Of a stretch of DNA of 64,000 bases, positions 47,287 through 59,400 are shown piece after piece. The DNA is from Anaeramoeba flamelloides (taxonomy: Eukaryota > Metamonada > Anaeramoebidae). Within the stretch, counting starts at the first letter, position 1. Every line of letters begins with the position of its first letter. Location: positions 14,012,001-14,076,000 of the forward strand of contig JANTQA010000023.1 of NCBI GenBank assembly GCA_027625915.1, given 5' to 3'. A model generated the notes under the pieces. The model was not told the DNA's origin, made no database searches, and saw only the letters and a list, made by a program, of their open reading frames with translations. Position numbers and translations under genes: made by a program.

Positions 47287-47946
47287 TACAAAGAGATTGA
47301 TTGTCTCTGATAAAATTTTCTTTTTCTTTTTTCTTAAATCTAGTAAGATAGCAGGTCTTTTTTTTTTTTCTATTACTAATAAGAGAATTTTTTTATTTGA
47401 CAAAAAAACAAAACCATAAATTGAATTTCAAAAGAAAATAAATCAAGAAAACTATATAGTAAGATCTGGTTATTCTTTTAAAATGTATTAACTTTAGATT
47501 TATGTAATTTTGGAAATTAAAGTTCTCTATGAATCAAAGTTTTTTTATGCAGTTGTTTGTCATTCAAAAAAAAAAAAAAAAAAATTGAAAATAAGTTTTT
47601 TTTCCACAATTATAAATTATACTATTTAAGAAAACCTTTCATAAACCAATTTACAGTTTATCATACTTATATAAAATAAATAATAGAAAAATGTGTTTCT
47701 GTGTCTTGTATTTTTTAACAATAGGGTTGGAAAGGTTTGAAAAAAAAAATTAAAGTAAATTATATCTATACATTATAACTATTCAAATAATAATAAGTAA
47801 TTCTGGCCCTAATATCCAAATTAAAATAATTATAAAGGAATAATTATAAAGTTTTATTTTTTGGTTTTAAAAAAATTAATTGAATAATAAAATATTATGT
47901 TCATTTAATAACAAAAAAAGAAATAATAATATTCAAATATAAATAT

Positions 47947-49333
47947 TTATAGAAACCCAATTCCATCCATGGTTTTTTGCAATAAAGTGTCATTTACTGC
48001 TTTAAAGATATTTTTAATATTGCTAGGGTCAATTGCGGTTGTGAAATGTGGATAAATTTCCTTTTTTGAGTTGCGGTTCAAAGACAAAAATTGATTTTTG
48101 ATAAATTCTTTTGCTTCTTCAACATCTGATCCACCATCATAGTCTGGGAATAAATCACTTAAAGGTTTGGTTTTAATTTTTTCATCAAATAAATCCATTT
48201 TATTCATAAACAGAATTAAAGAATTATTCATAAACCATCTGGAATTACAGATGTCGGAAAACAGCATTAACGATTCTGTCATTCTATTGGTTTGGCTGTC
48301 CTCTGCTAAAACTTGATCATATCCACTCATAGCAGAAACATACACTATAGAAGTCACATCTTCAAAACAGTGGATCCATTTTTTTCGTTCATTTCTTTGT
48401 CCACCTACATCAATAAGGCTATAATTATCAGTGAATAATTTAATTTTGAAATTTTTGGATTAAATAGGCTAAAAAAAAATGATTTTTTGAAATTTTGGAG
48501 GGAATATTTACCAATATTTTTGGTTGGAATATTTGAAATAGGTTTCACAAATACCAGTAGTCATCACACGTAAATTCAGTATATCGTCAACTGTGGGTTT
48601 ATAGTTTTCATAGCCAACTGTAAGTACTTGGTTCAAAAAGCTATTTTTTGGATAAGTTGTTGGTTTTTCAAGGTAAAAATGAGAGTTGAGATTAAACAAA
48701 CTTTGAAATAGTAAATTACACAAGAAAGAAAAGGGAGAAATACTTACTATTGACAGGAATCAATTAAAGTGTATTTACACCTTTTGTTATAAGCAGTTTG
48801 GATTGATGGATCCTTCCAAATTGAATCGATTTTTGTTGCCAAATCGGGTGTAATTTTGATTGTCAAAGGTAATGAACCAATCTCTTCTTCAAGTTCTTTG
48901 TTATCAGAGTTTGAGTATTCGAGTTCTAAATCGTTTTTAATGTAAATAAGTGTTTGAATTGCTTCGATAACGTTGGTATAAACAGTGTATTTCATTCTGG
49001 AAAATTCTTTTTTAGACCATCCTTTTGTATATAAATTTTTACACTGTTTGACAAATGTTGATTTACCAGACTCACCAGCACCTATAAAAAGTTGATTTTT
49101 GTAAAGTTAATAATTCAAAATTTGTATTTTGGATTAAAATAAGATTTGTTGAAAAGACTACTTTAGAGGACAAGTTTGTAAAAAATGAATTTTTTTTAGA
49201 AAATAATATAATTACCCACAATAAGCAATCGGATTATTTTGTTTTGTTCATTATGTAAATAGTATGCTTCTCTGTCAATTTTTTGACTTTTCTCCTTTTC
49301 AATATTAGTTGTTGTATTGATACATCCACACAT
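47947..49333 (-). CDS. heterotrimeric G protein alpha subunit, 4 exons
   Basis: Complement join 47947-48418, 48512-48700, 48748-49081, 49216-49333: 1113 nt, 370 residues, intact. Introns 93, 47 and 134 bp, GT-AG. Membrane-bound GTPase that relays signals from seven-helix receptors. P-loop GAGESGKS at 40-47; switch I LRVMTTGI with catalytic Arg about 195; switch II DVGGQRNERKKWIHCFE with catalytic Gln 221; NKMD at 286-289; TAID in the last G box. All key residues are present, so it should bind and hydrolyse GTP. The N-terminus is MCGC, not MGxxxS: cysteines for palmitoylation but no Gly-2 for myristoylation. The C-terminus ends GIGFL, without the Cys used by pertussis toxin. The segment before switch I is about 15 residues longer than usual. 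Class not assignable by eye. Confidence 0.93.
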
Positions 49334-50324
49334 TTTTTTTTTTTTTAATTGTTGATGAATTCTTCAAAATTAAATAAGTTCTTTAAAAAATAATGAATTT
49401 CCTAAAAAGAGATTTCCTTTGAAAAGTTAATATTTGCGAATTCACTTTGAAAATCAGATCTACTTTTTGTGTGATGCTTTGAGTTGAGTTTGTTTACAAT
49501 TCTTCTTGTTAATAAGGTTTTCTAGAAAAATTAATTGAAACTCATTAACTTTTAATTTGAATTCATCTTTTAAATTGGAAATATTGTTTAAAATGGAATT
49601 TACAAAAAGAGTTTCCCAATTCAAGTGATTTCTTTTTAATGATTAAAAAAATTTTTTTAACAAAAAAAAGTTATGGAAAAAAGAAACATTTTAGGTTTGA
49701 AAAGGGAATTTTAATTCATTTCAAGAGGCAAATTTTTGTATTTGAATATTTTCTTTTAAAAAAAAGAGAAAATTTGTCTTCGAAAAAATTGATTAAATTT
49801 TCTCTTTGTTTTAGTATTCAAGATTAATGTTGTGTGGTGTTGTCGTGTCCAAAAATCGGACCTTCTCCTCATTGCTTTTCAATTTCCTTTTTCCAATAAA
49901 GAGAGAGTCACAAATTACAATCTATTTCTTTGAGAACTCAATTTATAAAGAAAAATATGGAAAAGGAAGTGAAAATTATTTCCCATTTAGAATTCAAACA
50001 CTATTAGATCTGATTTTTAAATAAGATTAATTCTCTTGAATAATTTGACTCCATTTGAGGTTTTGAAGTATAGTATTTTTTTTTTCAAGGGTTTAATATT
50101 TCTTGTTTAGATTTACCATTCAGGATCCACGATATATGATCCTGAAAAAATTTTTTGAAAAATTAAACACTTGTCTATTTTTTACTTTTTTATAACCTTA
50201 CTTATAATAAACACTATTGTTTAATAAAGGATCTTTGATCAAATATTATTTTTTAAGATATTTTACAATTAAAGTTGGAAAATTCAATTATCAAGGTTCT
50301 ATTAAGATTTTTTTTCTAATTTAA

Positions 50325-51080
50325 GGGATTAGCGTCACCACAGATTTACCAATCATTAAAGTATGTTGTAATTGGGTGTAAATGGTATTAGTGCACTATG
50401 GCTCAAATAGTTTCTGTAACTCTTAAAAATCTATTATAAATCTTATTGCTCAATAAATTATTACATTTTTTACTAATGATCACTTTTTAAAAATTTTCAT
50501 TTTGAAAAAATTTTTTTTAATTCCTTTTCCAAATCTAAAAATAGAAACCCAAAATACAGTATTCTGGTATTACATAATTTAGATTTAGAACTTTCAAAAG
50601 TATCTATTTTTTTAATTTTTTAATTTCAAAGACTAACTCAATAATCATCAACATAAAAGCTCAAAGACTGATTATTTTTGTTAAGTTTTTATAAAGGTAC
50701 TTGTAGCATCAGTATATTTGCAATATTTGATGAATAATTAGTCAAAAAAATTTATTCTTAAATTATTTAATTTTTAAAAAAAAACGATTTTTCTAGTAAC
50801 TAATCTACATTTCGCCACAAATTTAAGAAATATGTTTTGTGACTTTGGAGTCTGAATATTGATAATTCAACCTTTAAATTTATGGCGAAATACAGATTTT
50901 ATTCTGAAATTGTTGAGTTTTTTACTAATACATAGATCATTTTTAATTGATGAGATCAACAAATATTACTACTTGACTCTTCGATTTTTTTAGAGACATT
51001 TGAACAATGGAGCACTAATGTTGTTAAACCCAATAACAACATACTTTGTTGTAAGCTTCTCCTTGGTAGACGCTAATCCC
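50325..51080 (+). mobile_element. TTAA-flanked TIR element family P, copy 2 (756 bp)
   Basis: Perfect TTAA at 50321-50324 and 51081-51084. Ends GGGATTAGCGTCACCAC and inverted CTTGGTAGACGCTAATCCC. TTAA target use is typical of piggyBac-type transposition, but piggyBac ends usually start CCC, so family placement is tentative. No ORF: non-autonomous. Confidence 0.65.
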
Positions 51081-51308
51081 TTAATAGTGAAAAATTTGAA
51101 TATTTTTTTTTTCACAGTTAAGAGGTTAAATCATTATATTTTAGTGACATTGTAAATTTGATAATTTTGACTATTAAAGAATTATTTTTTTTTTTAAATT
51201 GGAAAAAAAAATTTTTTTCACTTATCGGTTAGGTTTTTTTTTCATTTTAAAATACAAATAAAATATTAAAACTTTCAATTCATTTCCAAATTGAAAAAAA
51301 CCGCCTTT

Positions 51309-51381
51309 AGGTTTTCCAGAATTTAAAAGAATTGAGCAAAATCTTTGATTTTTCCCTATTCTTTTGAATTCTGGAAAACCT
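51309..51381. repeat. 24-bp-arm hairpin; right arm shared with 38140-38195
   Basis: Arms AGGTTTTCCAGAATTTAAAA... (51309-51332) and its near-perfect inverse (51358-51381). The right part, CTATTCTTTTGAATT to CCTAGG and ACGGCACT, recurs at about 38138-38185 in USP intron 3, so this is a dispersed repeat. Confidence 0.55.
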
Positions 51382-52739
51382 AGGCACTTGACGGCACTAT
51401 ACAGACAGGGGATATTTATCATTGGTTATTTTTTTCACGTATATGAGTTTTTTTATAAGAGTAGAGTGTTTTCAAAACTATTCGTTATTATCTATTCAAA
51501 AAAATATCCTAATGTTGAATTTAAGTAGAATTCATCTTCAGATCCATTTGGAATTTTTACCCCAAAAAACACTTTTTTTCTTGACTAGAGACTTTTAAAA
51601 AAGATGGTTATACTAGCAACAATAAATACAATAGTCTCATGAATTTGAAGTTCTGGAATTTTGACTATATTGTAAATAAACTTTATTATTCAAGAGGAAA
51701 TGATTAAAGAACTAGTAGTTTTGTCTAACTTTTTTTTTTTCAATTTTATTTTTTCGTTCTGGTGAATATGGAGATTCAAAATTGAAAAAAATGTTCATTT
51801 TAAATACAGTTTGTTAAATAACCCGTGTCGAAGTTTTTTTTGTGTTTTTGAAAATCATATATATTTTTTTAGCAAATAAATGTTTTTTTTTGTGTTTATT
51901 AAAAAATACAGTTCAGTCTAACTTCTTTCAAATCAAACAGTATTTACAATAGATCATATTATCAAAATGTTTTTCTATCACCTTCAAGACCAATATCCTC
52001 ATAAAAGAGATCTAATTCAACCAAATTTAAACAAAACAATACCAAATCCACAACCAATCAAATCTTTCAATTTGAATAAATACTAAAAAAAAAAAAGGAT
52101 AAAAAGAGTTGATTAAAAACTTTTTTCCTGAAAATCCCACAAATCAAAAAATGAGATATTAATTTTCAAAAGTTTTTTGAAAAAGAAAGGTTAAAAAATA
52201 CCATTTCTATTTCCTTTTTTCCTTTTAGTCAATCCTCTTCTACTCTTGTCTTGTAATTTGATGATTTTTTTTATATGGTTCTTTTTTTAGATCCCCTGGA
52301 TAAGATAAGAATCCTCTATGCAGAAATAATTCATAATGAATAAAAGGTAAATTAGCCGATATTTTGTCCCATTAAAATTCGACAAGAACATGCCCAATCA
52401 CCACATTATTGAAAAATCAATTCTTTTTCAACAATTTTCATAATTAGAGCAAATTCTATCTCTTTTAAATTCAATTTTCATAGGTTATATCAAGTTCTTT
52501 CAATTTTTCATTCAAATAAAAGAAAAAAAATTTCTTTTATTACTCCGAGAATGACAATATTATTGTAAAGACGCACTTCGCTGTTAAAAATAAGGATAAC
52601 TTTACTACACAAATTTTGAAAAACAATTAAAAACTCAAAGAAAATACCTATAATTTTCAAAACAACAGTAAAAATCACAAAATTTCAAAAACAACGGTAG
52701 ATCTTATTTTGAAATTTTTTCAGGTTAATTAAGGTTTAC

Positions 52740-52790
52740 AATTAAAAACTGTGTTTAACTTTTTTTCTCTAATGGTTCAGACACAAGATC
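52740..52790 (-). repeat. solitary M1-type transposon end
   Basis: On the minus strand, AAAAAAAGTTAAACACAG is followed by TTTTTAATTG, the order found 20-60 bases inside M1 element ends. No partner end found nearby, so this is a remnant. Confidence 0.35.
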
Positions 52791-53446
52791 AAAACATTCA
52801 ACTTCATCATACCTTAAATTTTATTCCCCAAATCAATAATATTATAACGCTTTTAAACAGACCAAAATATATTAAAAACAATGAACAAGAATTAGAGTAA
52901 CTCTACTCTACACAAAATATGTTCAGTTACTGAAAATTTTAGATCAAAAATTTTAGAAAAAAAAAAATTCTTTTCATTTTATAACAAATTTTTTCCAAAG
53001 TTTTGTTAGTTTGATCGAAACTGTAATTCACTACCTTTTATCTTGAAGAAATAAGGTGAAACCCAAATAGTTTTGTAATTTTTAATCCTCCTAAGTTCAT
53101 GGTCTTATTGATTATATTTTTTTCTCAAAATTGATACAAAAGTCTTTTAAAATATAAACACTTTCACACTCTTACCAAGACTTAAAATGAGTTTTCAGTT
53201 TTTAAAAACCAAAATCTTTCTTTTTCCAAAAAATTTTTAAATCTTCATGAATATAAAAAACAAAAACACTAAAATGAAGAAGATCCATATATATTAATTT
53301 CCAAAACCAATAATATTTAATTTTTTTAGCAATCCAGTTATCACTAATCAAAGAAACTGTACTAATTTCTTCAAAGATAAAATGATCAAAAATATTGATT
53401 TAAATTTCATTTTTTTTTCTTTTTTTATTTTTCATTTAAACAAAAA

Positions 53447-56400
53447 ATGCAAATGCAAATGCAACCACAATCAAAAGTAATGATAAGTGTGTCTTGTAAG
53501 GATTTAATTTCCTTGGACACCTTCTCCAAATCTGGTATGACTTTTTTTCTTTAATTTTGAGAGAACAATAAACTAAAATTACTTTTTTTAATTCCTTGTT
53601 GAAATGATTTTCACACAAAACTTTTTTTTTTTAATTCTTTAGATCCAATGGCTGTCTTGTTTTCTGTTGATCCAAAAACGAGGCGATTATCTGAAATTGG
53701 CAGAACAGAATGGTACAAAGATAATCCAAATCCAGTTTTTACTAAAACCTTTATTGTTGATTACCATTTTGAGGTATTAATTTATTTTTTTCTTTTTTTT
53801 CTCTTTTTTTTTATCAAATTCTTTTCATTTTTTTTTTTTTTTTTCCAATTTTTTTTTTTTTTGATATTTTTTAACTTAGCAAACTCAACTTTTCAAAGTG
53901 GGACTTTATGATGTCGATTCCAAATCTACCGATCTTCGTAAACACGATTATATTGGCGAAATTGTTTTTAATCTTGGTAAGTTATTAAGAGAATAAATAA
54001 CAAACAAAAAAATAAATTTTTCTAATTTTTTTTTTTTTTTTTTTTCTCTCAAATTTCAAAAAAAAAACAAAAAGGTGAACTTATGGGCAGTAGAGGACAA
54101 ACGATCTCCAAGCATCTTGTGAACCCAAAAAAGCCAAAAAGAAAAAATGGTATTTGTTACGTTGTTGCAGAAGAAACTGATGAAACAAGCAAAAATTGTC
54201 ATATGAGAATACAAGGAATCAAGCTTGACAAAAAAGGTATTTTTATTTTGCTTCTTTCTATTTTTTTTTTTTTACAACATTTTTTAAATTACAAGACGTA
54301 ATGTTTTAAAGTCAAAAACGGACGACAATTTCTTTGTTTGTTACCTCCTAATTCACAGATTGAAAATACTAACTTGTGAAAATTCACTTCGAATTTTTTC
54401 GATTTTTAACTTATCGTTATAATTGCTCATCCCACAATCTATGAATTTTTTCATTAGAAACACTTTTTAACTTATTCTCTGAGATTCTTTAAAAAAGAAT
54501 TTAACAAGGATTTTCTAATTATTGATTTATAAAAATTATATTCGCTCTTTTTTTACAGTTAATTTTGAATCACCCGAAGCATTAAACCCACAACCCACGA
54601 AAATTTTTATGTGATTACTTTTTAAATTGTTCAATGATGAGGAATTTTTATATTTGGGATGTAGCAGAAAAAAATTATCAGACTAATTATTTGGAATTTA
54701 TCAGTATTTGGATTTTATCTATTCTACTTAATTACATCTATTTTCAAAAAGTGAGTTATAAAAATATGAAAAAGTGTTGCTCAAACTGTTTGATACACTC
54801 TTTTAATTGGTTTGAACAAAACTTTTAGTTCACACTTTTAATTAATTGAAGCAAAACTTTGATTTCATCACTTTTTTAAAACTTTTGTCACTTACTTTTT
54901 GAAAACAGCCGAAAATCACTAATTAGCATTTTTTTTTTTCCTTTGTTCAAAAGCATTTCGCGAGAATATTCTGATTTTTAATTTATCAGAGATAGGTGAT
55001 TAAATTTATCATATTACTAGTTTTCAACTCATTTTTTATTAAATGATTGCACTTTTTTGAAAAAACAAGAATCAATAATTAATTGATATTTTGTATTGAA
55101 TTTCCTTTGTGAAAATACTTTTATTTTTTGATCAAAGGTTTATGATTAACAAAAACATTACACGATTTAAATTTTTTCAATTCACATAAAAAAATTGTAT
55201 TCAAAAATTTGGTACACAAATAAAACCATGAAAATTTTTTACATTTATCTCACTAATATAATTTTTTTTTTTTTTTTTTTTTTTTTTTCTCTCAAATTAT
55301 CATAATAAACAATAAATATTTGATTGTAAATAGATTTTTTTGGAAAATCAGGTAAATAACAATTTCAAATCTCTTTTTATGATTATTTTTTATTTTTTTT
55401 TTAATCTCACTAATAATTTTTTTCTTTCATCTTTTAAAATTTTTTTTTTCTTATTTTTAATAATTTCTTTTTTTATTTTTTCTTTATTAGATCCATATAT
55501 TAATTTCTATAGAAAAAAAATTGAAGGAGAAGGATGGATTAAAGTTCATACCACTGAAGTTATAAAAAATACTCTTTATCCAAAATGGAAACGTAAATAA
55601 TTTTTTTTTTATTTTTATTTTTTCACTCAATATTCTTTACATTTTCAACACACCTATTTTTTTTAGAAAAGAAAAAATTCTTACTTCAACCTTTAATAAT
55701 TTCCACAATATTACGTTATTCAAATTATTTTTTTTATTTGTGTGTGATTAAGATCTCAATAAAACTATCAAAAAATGATTTATTTGTAAAACAAAGTTTT
55801 AATATTTCGATAGTGTATAAATTAGGGAATAACATAATTTTTTTAAAAATGATCAAGTTTTCTTTTTTAAGAAACTTCATCCGGCATTTTACCAGAAATC
55901 TTTAATTCATATTCACATTAAAGTAATAAACTATTCAAAATATCTTATTAAACCTGAAACATTAATTGCTTTTCTTTTATTTTTTTTTTTTTCTTTCAAA
56001 TTGAATTTGTATAATATATATATTAAACTTCTGGAAGATTAACATGTATTACAAGTATAACAAAAAACAAAAAAAACATCTTATTATTATCGAAGGAATT
56101 GATCAAAGCCAAACAAAATATTAGTATTATTGTATTTAATAATTCATATTTAGAACTTCCAAAAGTAACTATTTTTATAATTTTTTAATTTCAAGGATTG
56201 AATTAATAATCAACAACATAAAAATCCAAAGACTGATTAGTTTTGTTTGCTTTTGATAAAGCTAATTGTAACATCGATATATTTCCAATATTTCAGAAAT
56301 AATTTTTCAAAAAAATCTATTGGGTTAATTATTTAATTTTTTAGCAATTAATCTACATTTCGCGACAAATTTAAGAAAGATATTCTGTAAATTTGTAGTC

Positions 56401-59400
56401 TTCAGATTGATAATTAATCCTTTAAATTTGTGGCGAAATGTAGATTTTTTTCTGAAATTGTTTGGGATTGTTTTTACTTAAATCAAAATACGAAGGATCA
56501 TTTTTAATTGATGAGATCAACAAATATTACTACTTGAATAATTTATTTTTTAGATACATTTCAACCATGGAGCACTAATGTGGTTTACACCCAATAACAA
56601 TATAATTTGATCTTTAGGCTTCTCCTTGGTAGAAGCCAATCCCTTAAATTAAATTTTCCTGTTTTTCAGTTTGATCAATTTGAAGAAATTTTTAAAAATT
56701 ATCAAAAATTTTGAATTCAGAGAAGGTAAATTAGGATTAAAATACTTCTGATGACTGTGTCTTTAGATACTCTTTGAATTGGAAGTCTCAAATTTAGTCA
56801 CTTCAAAATTCTCTCTTTAACAGATTAGACGAGTCTCTTGTCTAACCCTTAACAATAAAAAAAAAAGAATTCAGAGAAGGTGAGACATTAACTAAAAGCA
56901 ATTTTTATAATCACAAAAGAAAATAAATACATTAAAAGAGATCAATATGTAGATTAAATCTTTATTTTTAACCAACAAACTATTCAATTACCAGAATTAC
57001 TATAATCTTAGAATAATCGGCTTGACTTTTGAATAAATAAATTTCATTTTCAGAATGCACTTTTTTGCTGGTACAATGATATTCCTCTAATTTATCGTCT
57101 AATTTGGGAATTTGATAAAAAAAAAACAAAATTACCAGGAGATAGATTTATTGAAAATGTTTTTAAACCAAATTTCAAACTGTTTTTAAAAATGAAAAAA
57201 AGGCAGAGAATTTTCACAATAAAGAAGATTTTCTTGTTATTCAAGTATTTTTAAAATGGGTTGACAAAAAAATTTTTTAATATAGTGACTGAAAATTAAT
57301 TTATTAAACTTTGTTGACTGTTTTATCTGTACTTTATATAACTTTTTTGTAATATCTTTTGTAAAATGAAATATTTAAACAACTCTTCTAATTTAGACTT
57401 AATTTGAATACAAAAAAAGTTTTGCAATATAGCACGAATTTTATTTTTTTTTTTTAATCAATCTAATTGCTTAATATTTGAATTTTAAGATAATTATATT
57501 TTTTTTTTTTTTTTTTTTTCTGTTTTTAATGGTTTATATTTTTTCTTTTTAATCAAAAATTGAAAAAATAATAATTTATCTTTATTTTTAATTCTTTGTA
57601 TTGTAAAAAAAAAAAAAAAAACAAAAACAAACAGCATTTACTCTCACCACAACATTACTTTGTGGAAATGATCAAGGAAGAGCAATTAAACTTGAAGTAT
57701 TAGATTGGAATAAAAGTGGAAAACCAGATCTTATTGGAAACACTATTGTCACTCTTCAAGAAATTATGGACTCCAAAAATAAGAAATTCGATATTATTGA
57801 ACCAAGAAAGAAAAGAAAAAAAAAAAAATATAAGAACTCTGGTCAACTTAATTTTACTGATTTTAGACTTGAAGAAACACCAAGTTTTATTTCTTATCTT
57901 CGTGGAGGCTGTGAAATTTCTATGGTTTGTGCTATTGATTTTACCGGGTCAAATGGAAAACCTACACAATCCAACTCATTACATTACCAGTAAGTATTTT
58001 TATCATTTTGCTTATTTATATTTTTTATCTTTGTTTCAAAATGAATATTAATCTTTAATGAAATCTGTTCGAAATGAAATTACAATTTCTCTTGTTTGAG
58101 AAAAAAAAAGAATTAATATTCTGAAAAAAATAATTAAAGATAAATATTTTTTTAAGACTTCTGTTAAATTCTAATGCAAAATTATTTAAATATTTTCTTG
58201 AAAGCTCAATAAGAAAGAGTCAAATTAAAACTCTAAAATTTTCATTTTTATGAAAGTTTTTCTAGATCTTTGGATTTTTTTTTAGCTGAATAATTAAAAA
58301 ATATCATGTCAATTCAAACACAAATTTTGTTATTTTTAATACTTTCAAATTCAAAATAAAATAACGAAAATTTCACCACAAAGCTCAACAAGAGTGGCAT
58401 CATTCGATTTCTAAAACTATCATTTCAAATTGATTTTGTTAAGATCTTTGGGTTTTTTCAACTTATAAACAATTAAATTTTTTGTATTAAAAGTTCAACA
58501 AGGAAAAGTTTAATTAAATCTCTGAAAATTTTTCATTTTCAATTAATTTTGTCAAGATCTTTGGATTGTTTTCAACGAATAATTAGTAATCTATTTTGGA
58601 ATTTGCAAGAAAAATTTTCATTTATTTTTTTTTTTAAGAAAATGACAATAAAAACTCAAAAACTTATATTAATATATTTTTTAAAATAAGATCATTTATT
58701 AAAATGAAATCATCATTTGAATTTTAAAATTGAGAAAATCAAATAAATTAGTAATCTTTTTTATTTCAATAAATTAAGGAGAGAAGTTCTAAATGAATTC
58801 TTCAGATACACCACAAACGCTATCATTTCATTTTGGTTAATGTTCTTTAGATCCTTTATCCAAAGATTAAAATAACTTTTTTTATTATAAAAAATGTTCT
58901 TTTAATTGGAGTTTTTGTTTTTTGTTCCACTTTAAAACCTCACTAACTAAGCACTTAACAATACACCTACAAAGATATTTCTTCAATTATTTTTTCTTTT
59001 TTTTTCATTTAAGTTGGCATCATTTAATATTACAAAAGTATTAATAACTCATTTAAATTGATTAATTTCCCCATAAATCAATTACTACTCTTCATTACTT
59101 CTCTGTGGTACGCGGGTATTTACAAAAGAAAAAAAAATAAAAACCAAAAAAACTCCTTTTTTTGTAATAAAAACAGTTATTTTAATCTTTGGATAAAGGA
59201 TCTAAAGAACATTAACCAAAATGAAATGATAGCGTTTGTGGTGTATCTGAAGAATTCATTTGAAATGTCCATCCTTAATAGGAATTTAATAATTTTCTTT
59301 CTTTAATTTTTGCTTTATGATTTTGTTTTGAAAACTTTGAATTTTAATAATTTTTAATTTTAGTTTTTGAGTTTTTATTGTCATTTTCCAAAAAAAGTAA

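Larger units (their letters stand above)
43802..47946. other. 4.1 kb convergent intergenic region (USP and G-alpha 3' ends)
   Basis: No gene. Contains G element (44469-45037), P element (46044-47020) and K element (47086-47286) plus long T runs. The small ORFs here lie inside K and P repeats and are not supported. Confidence 0.5.
49334..53446. other. 4.1 kb divergent intergenic region (G-alpha and copine starts)
   Basis: No supported gene; ORFs at 49639-50024 have AT-rich, transmembrane-like noise composition. Contains P element 50325-51080, hairpin 51309-51381 and a solitary M1-type end near 52740-52790. Both promoters must lie at its two ends. Confidence 0.5.

Noticed and set aside
49639-50024. 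Two short plus-strand ORFs upstream of the copine gene
   Set aside because: Phe/Lys-rich noise, no family resemblance, adjacent and unspliced.
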